Part shown: positions 25,575 through 32,545 of the stretch, piece after piece
How the letters are laid out: every line of letters starts with the position of its first letter
Numbering within the stretch: position 1 is the first letter of the stretch
From: Streptomyces longwoodensis
GTDB lineage: Bacteria; Actinomycetota; Actinomycetes; Streptomycetales; Streptomycetaceae
Reading direction: 5' to 3'
Assembly: GCF_001514125.1 (NCBI RefSeq)
Contig: NZ_KQ948558.1
Span: 1-64,000 of the forward strand
Length of the DNA: 64,000 nucleotides
Translations under genes and position numbers: made by a program
Notes under the pieces: generated by a model
What the model was told of the DNA's origin: nothing
What the model saw: only the letters and a program-made list of their open reading frames with translations
Databases searched by the model: none

Positions 25575-26432
25575 GTGCCCGCCATCCGCACCGCCCGGCG
25601 GACACCCGCCCCGGCCGAACCGGCCGGGCCCCGCCTGGAACACGTCGTCCCCTTCCGCTTCTCCGCCGCCGACCGCGACCCCGCGCCCGGCGACCCGCAG
25701 CCGTACGTCGACCACCTGCGCGCCCTGCACCGGGCCGCGGGCACCCCGGACCCCACCGTCGCGCTCGACTGGCTGACCGGCGGCGCCCGGGTGAGCTACC
25801 ACGACATGGCCCGTGTGGTCGTGGAGCGGCTGGGGGCCGAACTCGCCGGCGTCGACCTGGTCGTCACCGTCGACGCGAGCCCCGACTGCCGCCACCAGAG
25901 CTTCCCGGCCTGTCTGCTCGCCGCGGCACTGCCCGGCGACCCGCTGGTCCTCGGCATCTCGGAACAGGGGGTCGCGGGTCCCTTCACCGCCCTGCGCCTC
26001 GCCCACGACCAGCTGCGCGCGGGACTGCGCCGCCGAGCGCTCGTCCTCGTCGTCGAGCAGAGCACCCTGCCGCCGGGCTCCTTCGCCGGGCCCGTGGAGG
26101 ACGTGGCCGTGGCGCTGCTCCTCGACGCCGGCCCCGGACCCGGACCGCGCCTGGAACGCCCCGAGGTGGGCGTCACGGGACGCGGCCCCGGAGCCGCGCC
26201 GACCGCGCCGGCAGCCGTTCCCAGTCACCCGTGCGCCGGGGCCTGGCTCACGCTCGCCGACCAGCTGGCCGCCCCCGGCGGACCGCCGTACGGCCCGGAC
26301 GGACGGCTGGTGGTCGCCGACCGCGACCCGGTCCTGCCGTACGCGTGCCGGGCCGCCCTCACCCGGCCGGCGCCCCAGGCCGACCTGCTGCCGGAGGTCG
26401 CCGTCCGGCCCGTACTGGAGCCGGTCGCATGA
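25575..26432 (+). CDS. KAS III-like protein lacking the catalytic cysteine
   Basis: A 285-residue protein with a thiolase-fold pattern. The segment GISEQGVAGPFTALRLAHDQL aligns with the nucleophile helix of FabH-like enzymes, but the Cys position is Gly. No clear His/Asn catalytic motifs follow, and the C-terminal half is shortened. Cys-less KAS homologues act as chain-length factors, structural partners or acyl-binding subunits. The complete homologue at 21406 in the same operon is the obvious candidate partner. It starts at GTG four bases after the ACP stop and its own stop overlaps the next gene as ATGA. The family assignment rests on local similarity and is tentative. Confidence 0.6.
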   Translation: MPAIRTARRTPAPAEPAGPRLEHVVPFRFSAADRDPAPGDPQPYVDHLRALHRAAGTPDPTVALDWLTGGARVSYHDMARVVVERLGAELAGVDLVVTVDASPDCRHQSFPACLLAAALPGDPLVLGISEQGVAGPFTALRLAHDQLRAGLRRRALVLVVEQSTLPPGSFAGPVEDVAVALLLDAGPGPGPRLERPEVGVTGRGPGAAPTAPAAVPSHPCAGAWLTLADQLAAPGGPPYGPDGRLVVADRDPVLPYACRAALTRPAPQADLLPEVAVRPVLEPVA

Positions 26433-27163
26433 GCCTGACGATCCCCGCGGCCCGCTCCGACGCGGACCCCGGACCCGGCCACGGCCGCTCCCCCGCACTC
26501 GCGCGGCGGGTCCGTGCCGCCGCCCGGGAGGACGGGGCCGCGCACGCCCTCGCGCTGCTGCACGCGGCCACCCTGCCCGGCGTGCTGCCGGCCGGTCCGG
26601 GCGGCCACGCCCTCATCCCGGAGACCGTCGCGGCGGCCGTCTCGCGGTACGACACCCCCGCGGGACCGCGTCCCCGCCGGCCCGGCACGGGCGAGGAACT
26701 CCTGGCCCGGCTGCCCCTGCCCGGAGGCGAGACCCTGGTGGCGCTGCGTATCCCGGGCGCGGGTCCCGGCCCGGACGGCGGCGCCGCCTGGGCCGAGGGA
26801 CTCGTGGCGCTGCGGCTCGGCCTGGCCGAGCGGGCCCTGCGCGAGGCCACCGACCGGCTGAAGGACCGTACGGTGCAGGGCACCGTCATGCTCCACCTGC
26901 CCCTGGTCCGCGCCCTGGTCGCGGACGCCGCGTGCGGCCTGGCCGAGGCGGCGGCGCTGACCTCCGCGCCCGCCGGCCACCGGGACCCCGCCGAGCTGCG
27001 CCGGGCCCACCGGGCGCTCGACGAGTCGGGCCGCGCCTGTCTGCACCTGCTCGGGGCCGCGGGCTTCGCCACCGGGGGTACGGGGGACCTCGTGCGCGCC
27101 TCCGAGCTGCTCGCCGACACCTACGCCCCGCCTCCCCCGGTACCGGAAGGAGACCGCCCATGA
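26429..27163 (+). CDS. Acyl-CoA-dehydrogenase-like protein, degenerate
   Basis: A 244-residue Ala/Arg-rich protein. Its second half (about 130-235) looks like the helical C-terminal domain of acyl-CoA dehydrogenases: long amphipathic helices, a VRALVADAACGLAEAA stretch, and CLHLLGAAGFATGG near the end where dehydrogenases carry their final active-site helix. The FAD-binding middle domain is not recognisable and there is no catalytic Glu motif. It sits between the KAS-like gene and a complete dehydrogenase, overlapping both by four bases, so a heteromeric complex with the next protein is plausible. The assignment is weak; it could also be an unrelated helical protein. Confidence 0.45.
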   Translation: MSLTIPAARSDADPGPGHGRSPALARRVRAAAREDGAAHALALLHAATLPGVLPAGPGGHALIPETVAAAVSRYDTPAGPRPRRPGTGEELLARLPLPGGETLVALRIPGAGPGPDGGAAWAEGLVALRLGLAERALREATDRLKDRTVQGTVMLHLPLVRALVADAACGLAEAAALTSAPAGHRDPAELRRAHRALDESGRACLHLLGAAGFATGGTGDLVRASELLADTYAPPPPVPEGDRP

Positions 27164-28332
27164 CCACCCACACCGAGGCCTTCCTCGGCGAACTGAGGTC
27201 CCAGGGACGGGAGTTCGCCGACCTGGTCCGCACCACCTCGCTCGACCTCGACCGGGCGCCGACGCGCGCCGCCGACCTGCTGCTGCACGGACCGCTGCCC
27301 TGGCGGCAGCTGATGGGCCTGCCCGCCGACTTCGCCGACGACCCGCTGCGGATCGCGGGCCGGCCGGTCCTGCTGGACCGCTGCGTGGAACAGGTCGTCG
27401 TCTTCGAGGAGCTGGCCCGCGGGGACGCCGCCGCGGTGCTGGCGCTGCCCGGCCCGTCGATGTCCGGGCAGGTGGTGGCCGAACTGGCCGACGCGGAGCA
27501 GCGCGAGCGCTACTACCGGCGCCTCGCGCAGACCCCGACCTGGACCTTCTTCGGCATGACCGAACCGGCCCACGGGTCCGACCCGGCGGGCATGGCCACC
27601 GTCCTGCGGCCCCGCGACGACGGCGCCGGACTCACCCTCGACGGCACCAAGCGGTTCGTGGGCAACGGGGCCCGCGCCGGCCTGGGCGTCGTCTTCGCCC
27701 GCCGCAACGCCGGGCCGCTGGGCGTCACCGCCGTGCTGGTCGACACCGACCGGCCCGGGTTCACCGCGACCCCGCTGGAGACGTCGGGCCTGCGCGGCCT
27801 CCAGCTGAGTCAACTCGACCTGGACGCCGTACCGGTGACCGAGCGGGACGTCCTGGGACACGGGCGCCGTGCCACCCGGCAGGGCATGTGGGCGGCGACC
27901 CGGACCTTCAACCGCTTCCGTCCGGTGGTGGCGTGCTTCGCCCTGGGCGTGGCGCAGGCAGCGTACGACTACGTCCTCGCGCACCGGCGCCGGCTGCGGG
28001 CCGAGGAGTCCTGGACCATGGAGCGTTTCGCCGAACGCCTCGTGGGTGTCCGGGCGTTGGTCCTGGAGGCGGCGCGGTCGGCGGACCGGGACCCGGGGGA
28101 CGGCACCCTCGCCTCGGCCGCGAAGATCCGGGCCACCCGGCTGGCCGAGGAGCTCACGCTCGCGGCGGTGGACTGCTTCGGGCCGGGCGCCCGGTGGGAC
28201 CACCCGCTGCTGGACAAGTGGGTACGCGACGCGCGGGCCTTCGAGTTCATGGAGGGCACCGGCAACATCCAGCGCCTGGGCGTGGCCCAGGGGTACCTGC
28301 ACGGGCGGCTGTCCGATGACCGCGCGGCCTGA
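27160..28332 (+). CDS. Acyl-CoA (acyl-ACP) dehydrogenase, FAD-dependent
   Basis: A 390-residue acyl-CoA dehydrogenase. FFGMTEPAHGSD is the FAD/substrate loop of the middle domain. KRFVGNGARAG follows, and Glu365 in FEFMEGTGNIQRL is the catalytic base in the classic EGT position. The family introduces an alpha,beta double bond into an acyl thioester. In secondary metabolism, relatives work on ACP-bound substrates, and the ACP in this operon is the likely carrier. Applied to 3-amino-2-methylpropionyl-ACP, the product would be a 2-(aminomethyl)acrylyl unit; applied to 4-aminobutyryl-ACP, a 4-aminocrotonyl unit. RBS GGAAGGAG. The gene overlaps the PPTase gene by 17 bases. Confidence 0.92.
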   Translation: MTTHTEAFLGELRSQGREFADLVRTTSLDLDRAPTRAADLLLHGPLPWRQLMGLPADFADDPLRIAGRPVLLDRCVEQVVVFEELARGDAAAVLALPGPSMSGQVVAELADAEQRERYYRRLAQTPTWTFFGMTEPAHGSDPAGMATVLRPRDDGAGLTLDGTKRFVGNGARAGLGVVFARRNAGPLGVTAVLVDTDRPGFTATPLETSGLRGLQLSQLDLDAVPVTERDVLGHGRRATRQGMWAATRTFNRFRPVVACFALGVAQAAYDYVLAHRRRLRAEESWTMERFAERLVGVRALVLEAARSADRDPGDGTLASAAKIRATRLAEELTLAAVDCFGPGARWDHPLLDKWVRDARAFEFMEGTGNIQRLGVAQGYLHGRLSDDRAA

Positions 28333-29212
28333 GCCGGCGCCGCCGCGGCGCGGCCCCGAGGCGGACGTGTGGCGGATCCGGCTGGACGGCGGCGACCGTA
28401 CGGTGCGGCAGGCGGTGCGGCTGCTGGACGCGCGCGAGCGGCAGCGGGCGGACCGGTTCCGCGACGCGCTGGCCGCCGACCGCTTCGTCCTCGCCCACGC
28501 GGCGGCCCGCAGCATCCTCGGCCGCTACCTCGGGGTGTCCGGAGCGGCGGTGCACTGGTCCGTCGGACCGCACGGCAAGCCGTACTTCACGGGCCCGTGG
28601 GGGGCGTGGCAGTGGAGCCTGAGCCGGGCGGACGGGCTCGCCCTGCTCGCGGTGTGCACGACCGCCCCCGTCGGCGTGGACCTGGAGCGGGTGGGCGCCC
28701 AGACCCAGGCGCTCGCGCTGGCCCGGCGGTTCCTGCCCGCCCTGGAGGCGGCCGACGTGGGACGGCTGAGCGGTGCGACCGGTCCCGACGCCGACGGGGC
28801 GGACCCGGACCCGGACGGCCCGGCCGCGCGCGTCGCCTACCACCGGCTGCTGTCCCGCAAGGAGGCCTGCGTCAAGGCCAGCGGCGGACGGCTGCTGGAC
28901 GGTCTGCGGCTGGACGTCCTCACCCCGGGCGCGGTGCTGGGCGACGGGGCGTTCGCCGGGGAGCGCTGGTTCCTGCGGGACCTGCCCGCACCCCCCGGTT
29001 TCGTGGCGGCCCTGGCCACGCTGGGCGACGCGGAGCCCGGGCTGCGGCTGTTCGACTGGGAGTGGGCCACCGGCCCGCCCGCCGACGGCCCCGCGGAGTC
29101 CCGGCTGGTCCTGCCGCCCGGCGCCCGGGCACCACGGACGGGCCGCCCCGCGGACGACCCCGTGGACGTCCCCGCCGACGTCCCCGAGCCGGTCGGCGGT
29201 GGGGCCCGGTGA
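28316..29212 (+). CDS. Sfp-type 4'-phosphopantetheinyl transferase
   Basis: A 298-residue PPTase. The two signature motifs are GVDLERV (Asp122 and Glu124, Mg ligands) and SRKEACVKASGG (Lys182, Glu183, Lys187). An upstream HGKPYF is also typical. It converts apo carrier domains to holo form with CoA, serving the NRPS PCPs and the ACP of this cluster. It is longer than Sfp because of a Pro/Asp-rich insert near 155-170 and a low-complexity C-terminal tail of about 40 residues. The ATG lies inside the dehydrogenase gene (17-base overlap), and its stop overlaps the following GTG. Confidence 0.93.
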   Translation: MTARPEPAPPRRGPEADVWRIRLDGGDRTVRQAVRLLDARERQRADRFRDALAADRFVLAHAAARSILGRYLGVSGAAVHWSVGPHGKPYFTGPWGAWQWSLSRADGLALLAVCTTAPVGVDLERVGAQTQALALARRFLPALEAADVGRLSGATGPDADGADPDPDGPAARVAYHRLLSRKEACVKASGGRLLDGLRLDVLTPGAVLGDGAFAGERWFLRDLPAPPGFVAALATLGDAEPGLRLFDWEWATGPPADGPAESRLVLPPGARAPRTGRPADDPVDVPADVPEPVGGGAR

Positions 29213-29508
29213 ACGGCCGTCGCGGGCCCGTGCCGTACGCCCGGTTCGTGCCGTCGGACATCCCCGTCCTGACGTCCACCCCGGCCCGCGCCGATCACGC
29301 GGTGCGGGCCGCGGGGCGGGCGCTCGCCCGGCTCGGCCGGTCCGACCTGGGGGGCCACCTCGTCCTCACGGCGGGACACGACGGCCCGTCCGGCGACCCG
29401 GCCGCACAGGAACGTGCGGTCGCCCGGGCCGTGGAGCGGGCGCTGCGCCGTCGGCCGCCCGGGCCGCCGGTCCGGGGCGCGCCCGCCGCGCCCGCTCCTC
29501 CCGACTGA
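29209..29508 (+). CDS. Small hypothetical protein
   Basis: I do not recognise this 99-residue protein. It starts at GTG 29209, overlapping the PPTase stop as GTGA. The middle part (PSDIPVLTSTPARADHAVRAAGRALARLG) looks ordered and the C-terminus is Pro/Arg/Ala-rich. No signal peptide or membrane helix is visible. Four-base coupling to the PPTase makes it a likely real gene of the operon, but the composition also fits a chance open frame in this GC-rich DNA. Function unknown. Confidence 0.5.
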   Translation: MNGRRGPVPYARFVPSDIPVLTSTPARADHAVRAAGRALARLGRSDLGGHLVLTAGHDGPSGDPAAQERAVARAVERALRRRPPGPPVRGAPAAPAPPD

Positions 29509-29617
29509 TTCCAAGCGAGGGAACGCCCTCGTCCCTCGCTCCCCTCTCCCTGCCCTTCCCCTCTTTCCCTCCCGCTTCCCTCTCCTCCTCCGCAGACCAC
29601 ACGGAACAGGTCACTCC

Positions 29618-31003
29618 ATGAACTCCCAGAACGAAGCCTCCCCCTCGCAGGACAGCGGCGGCAGCGCCGCGCCCGAGCGCCCGGTGCAGTGGAGCAAGGT
29701 CATCGCCCTGGTGGGCGGCCAGGGCGTGTCGCTGGGCGGCGGATACGTCCTGCTCATCGCCATGAACTGGACGGCGATCCGGCTCGGCGGCTCCTCGGCC
29801 GTCACGGCCCTGATGCTCGCCGCGACCGTGCCGCGCGCGGTGATGCTGGTGTTCGGCGGCGCCGTCGCCGACCTGCTCGGCCCCCGCTTCGTGCTGCTGC
29901 GCACCACCTCGGCCCGGATCGCCGTGCTCGCCGCGGGCGCCGCCGTGGTGGCCACCGCCCAGTCGCTGTGGCCGCTGATGGTGATCGCCGTACTGGACGG
30001 GGTGCTGTTCGGGCTGTCCAGCCCGTCGACCGGGTCGATCATCCCGAACCTCGCCCGGCGCACCCACCTGGCGCGGGCCAACTCCCTGTACGCGATGGTG
30101 CTGCGGGTGGCCCCGATCGTGGGCTCGCCGGTCGGCGCCTGGCTGATCGCGGTGGGCCGGCTGTGGCAGGCGCTGCTGGTGACCGCGCTGACCAGCGCCG
30201 TGTGGCTGGCCTGCCTGGTGTACGTCACCCGGGGGCTGCCCCGGCCGGCCCGGGGGCGCCGCGACGGTGGGCTGATCCGGCACTCCGGGGACGGCCTGCG
30301 GCTGCTGGCCGCGCACGGCCGGCTGCGCTGGATGTTCGTCGCCTCGCTCTGCCTGGACATGGCGTTCGGCTGGCCGATCGACGTGGCGCTGCCGCTCCTG
30401 GTGTCGGACCGGGGCTGGGGCGTCGGCGCGGTCGGTGTGATCATCGCGTCGTTCAGCGGCGGCGCGCTGTGCGCGAGCGCGGTGGGTGCCGCCCTGGCGC
30501 ACCGGATCCCGGTGATGGTCCGGCTCGTGGTGTCGGGCGCGGGCATCGGCGCGGGGATCGGGGTGATGGCCCTGATGCCGTCGGTGACCGGCCTGGCGGT
30601 GGTCGCCGCCGGGGTGGGGGTGATGTCCGGGTTCAACGGCCCGGCCATCGTGACGGTGTACCAGCAGGCCGCGCCCGCCTCCCGGATGGGTGCCGCGATG
30701 TCGACGCTGTCGCTGGCGAGCATCGGCACGGGGCCGGTGTCCATCGCCCTGTTCAGCTCCCTGTCGGCGGGACTGGGCCTGCGGACGACGTGGCTGCTGT
30801 GCGCGGTGCTGGCCCTGGTGGCGCCGGCGGCCGTCCTCCTGGCGCTGCGTCACCCCGAGTCGGTCGAGGCCGAGGACGAGGGAGCCGAGCAGGCGACGAC
30901 CGGGCTCGCGGTCAAGGCGACCCGTCCGGACACGGCGAGCGCGCCCACCCGGGACGCGGGCCGTTCCGAGCCGGCTCCGCAGCCCGCCTCGACACCGGCG
31001 TGA
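29618..31003 (+). CDS. MFS transporter, probable exporter of the cluster product
   Basis: A 461-residue major facilitator with about 12 predicted membrane helices (the first near 25-50: VIALVGGQGVSLGGGYVLLI). The family loop appears as DLLGPRFVLLRTTSARI between helices 2 and 3. It resembles the group of drug/macrolide-type exporters with a long central loop. The C-terminal tail after residue 425 is hydrophilic and low in complexity. It is the last gene of the cluster, 109 bp after the small hypothetical protein, and a strong hairpin follows it. Export of, or self-resistance to, the peptide product is the natural guess; the substrate is not shown by sequence. Confidence 0.88.
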   Translation: MNSQNEASPSQDSGGSAAPERPVQWSKVIALVGGQGVSLGGGYVLLIAMNWTAIRLGGSSAVTALMLAATVPRAVMLVFGGAVADLLGPRFVLLRTTSARIAVLAAGAAVVATAQSLWPLMVIAVLDGVLFGLSSPSTGSIIPNLARRTHLARANSLYAMVLRVAPIVGSPVGAWLIAVGRLWQALLVTALTSAVWLACLVYVTRGLPRPARGRRDGGLIRHSGDGLRLLAAHGRLRWMFVASLCLDMAFGWPIDVALPLLVSDRGWGVGAVGVIIASFSGGALCASAVGAALAHRIPVMVRLVVSGAGIGAGIGVMALMPSVTGLAVVAAGVGVMSGFNGPAIVTVYQQAAPASRMGAAMSTLSLASIGTGPVSIALFSSLSAGLGLRTTWLLCAVLALVAPAAVLLALRHPESVEAEDEGAEQATTGLAVKATRPDTASAPTRDAGRSEPAPQPASTPA

Positions 31004-31043
31004 ACGACGCGGGGACACCCGTGCCGGGGAGGCCGGCCCACAC

Positions 31044-31084
31044 CCGCCGGTTCCCGCCGCGCGCACCGCGGCGGGAACCGGCGG
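31044..31084 (+). terminator. Perfect 18-bp hairpin at the right edge of the biosynthetic cluster
   Basis: CCGCCGGTTCCCGCCGCG pairs perfectly with its complement across a short loop, 40 bp after the MFS stop. There is no U-tract, as is common for Streptomyces terminators. Taken as the transcriptional end of the cluster. Confidence 0.65.
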
Positions 31085-31115
31085 TGCGGCGTCCCGCTCG
31101 ACCACACTGGTGGGC

Positions 31116-31439
31116 GTGGAAGCGGACCAGTCACCGGAGAGGACGCCCGACGGGCACTTCGTGGTGATCAAGGGCAGGAAGTGGCGCGCGACCGATCCGC
31201 TCGTCCCGGACGAGGTGGGCGCCCGCCTTCGGCAGCACCTGATGGCGGCGCGTCGCGCGGTGCGCTCCGCGACGAGCGCCGGTGACGCGGCGGCCGAGCG
31301 GGCGGCGCGGGCCCGCGTGCAGCGGGCGAAGGTCGCGCTCGGCGAGCGGGGCACCCCCTGGTGGGAGCAGTCCCACGACGAGCGCCGTCGGCGCTGGGAG
31401 GAGGGACTCGCGGGCCTCGACGCCGGGGAGCACGGCTGA
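31116..31439 (+). CDS. Small conserved actinobacterial protein (annotated elsewhere as Tol-transporter-like)
   Basis: A 107-residue charged protein with a conserved-looking core: HFVVIKGRKWRATDPLVPD, a long Ala/Arg helix (about 45-80) and GTPWWEQSHDERRRRW. Homologues are widespread in Streptomyces and are often labelled biopolymer transporter Tol, without functional evidence that I know of. It is soluble, with no signal peptide. GTG 31116 is the start that gives this length. It is separated from the biosynthetic cluster by the hairpin at 31044 and is convergent with the next gene, so it marks the return to ordinary genome content. Confidence 0.75.
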   Translation: MEADQSPERTPDGHFVVIKGRKWRATDPLVPDEVGARLRQHLMAARRAVRSATSAGDAAAERAARARVQRAKVALGERGTPWWEQSHDERRRRWEEGLAGLDAGEHG

Positions 31440-31450
31440 GGCCCGGAGGG

Positions 31451-31479
31451 GGCGGCCGACGGCGGGGCCGTCAGCCGCC
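31451..31479. terminator. Bidirectional terminator between convergent genes
   Basis: GGCGGC-c-GACGGC, loop GGG, GCCGTC-a-GCCGCC: a 12-bp stem with one mismatch in the 45-bp gap between two converging genes. Confidence 0.6.
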
Positions 31480-31484
31480 GGCCG

Positions 31485-32375
31485 TCAGCTGAACGTGTCG
31501 CACTGGGCCACGTCGCCCGTGCGGTAGCCGCGCTGGAACCACTGCTGGCGCTGGGCGGCCGAGCCGTGGGTCCAGGTGTCGGGGGTCACCCGGCCCTGGA
31601 ACTCCTGCTGGATGCGGTCGTCGCCGACGGCCGCGGCCGCGTCCAGCCCGTCCCGGATGTCGGCGTCCGTCAGGCGCGTGATGAGGGGCCGGCCCGTGGT
31701 CTCGTCCTTGACGGTCGTCGCGTGGTGCGCCCACACGCCCGCATAGCAGTCGGCCTGGAGTTCCGTCTTCACCGAGTCGCTGTCGGCGCCGGTGACCCCG
31801 CTGCGGTGCTTCTCCAGCGTCCCCTCGAGGTCCTGGACGTGGTGGCCGTACTCGTGGGCCACGACGTAGGCCTGGGCGAACGGGCCGCCCTGCGCGCCGA
31901 ACTTCGTGCGCAGCTCGTCGAAGAAGCCGAGGTCGAGGTAGACCCGCTTGTCGCCCGGGCAGTAGAAGGGGCCCACCTCGGAGGTGGCCGCCCCGCACGC
32001 CGTGCTCGTGCGCCCGCTGAACAGCACCGTGGGCGCCTCGGAGTAGCTGATCCGGTGACGGCCGGACTCCTGCGCCCAGTAGTCCTGGACGCTGTTGACC
32101 ACCGCGACGATCCGGCACTCGTCCTTGGTGTTGGCGTCCTGGCCGGTACGGCACTCCTGCTGGACCTGGCCCGCGGAGGACGAGGTCGGCGCCGGCGCGT
32201 CGCCCCCGGAGGACAGGCCCAGGTGGTCGGGGCTGATGCCGAGGAAGAGGCCCACGACCAGGACGACGAGGCCCACGATGCCGCCGCCGATGGTCGCGCC
32301 GCCGCCGGGGAGGCGACTGCCCCTCTCGTCCCGCACCTCGGAGGTGTCCAGAGGGGCGTCGTCGTCGAACTGCAT
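31485..32375 (-). CDS. ypfJ: Neutral zinc metallopeptidase (YpfJ family)
   Basis: A 296-residue protein of the putative neutral zinc metallopeptidase family. The zinc-binding HEYGH is at 174-178, followed by the family pattern LQADCYAGVW and WTHGSAAQRQQWF. One N-terminal membrane helix (about 28-48) after a short acidic cytoplasmic segment anchors it, with the catalytic domain outside the membrane. Paired cysteines suit an extracytoplasmic location. Family members are about 290 residues, so it is full length. The ATG was chosen because upstream codons in frame read through a different gene's shadow. The substrate is unknown. It is monocistronic and not related to the peptide cluster. Confidence 0.9.
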   Translation of the reverse strand: MQFDDDAPLDTSEVRDERGSRLPGGGATIGGGIVGLVVLVVGLFLGISPDHLGLSSGGDAPAPTSSSAGQVQQECRTGQDANTKDECRIVAVVNSVQDYWAQESGRHRISYSEAPTVLFSGRTSTACGAATSEVGPFYCPGDKRVYLDLGFFDELRTKFGAQGGPFAQAYVVAHEYGHHVQDLEGTLEKHRSGVTGADSDSVKTELQADCYAGVWAHHATTVKDETTGRPLITRLTDADIRDGLDAAAAVGDDRIQQEFQGRVTPDTWTHGSAAQRQQWFQRGYRTGDVAQCDTFS

Positions 32376-32483
32376 GGGACCCGCCTTAGCCGCACGTCGT
32401 TGCCTGGATGTCGCTGCTGCTTGTACCCCGTCCGCGGTGTCTCGCGCCTGCGGGCCCGACCCCGCTCCCCCGGGTGCGCGCAC

Positions 32484-32522
32484 GCCGTCGCCCGCCCCCA
32501 CGAACACGGGGCGGGCGACGGC
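32484..32522 (-). terminator. Terminator after the chvE-like gene
   Basis: A perfect 15-bp inverted repeat (GCCGTCGCCCGCCCC and its complement) with a nine-base loop, 24 bp downstream of the sugar-binding protein stop on the minus strand. Confidence 0.65.
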
Positions 32523-32545
32523 TCGGGTGACGGCTCCGGCGGCGG

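Noticed and set aside
29370..31350. A long minus-strand frame opposite the exporter gene
   Set aside because: The plus strand encodes a membrane protein with clear MFS features. The antisense translation is Arg/His/Gln-rich without motifs.
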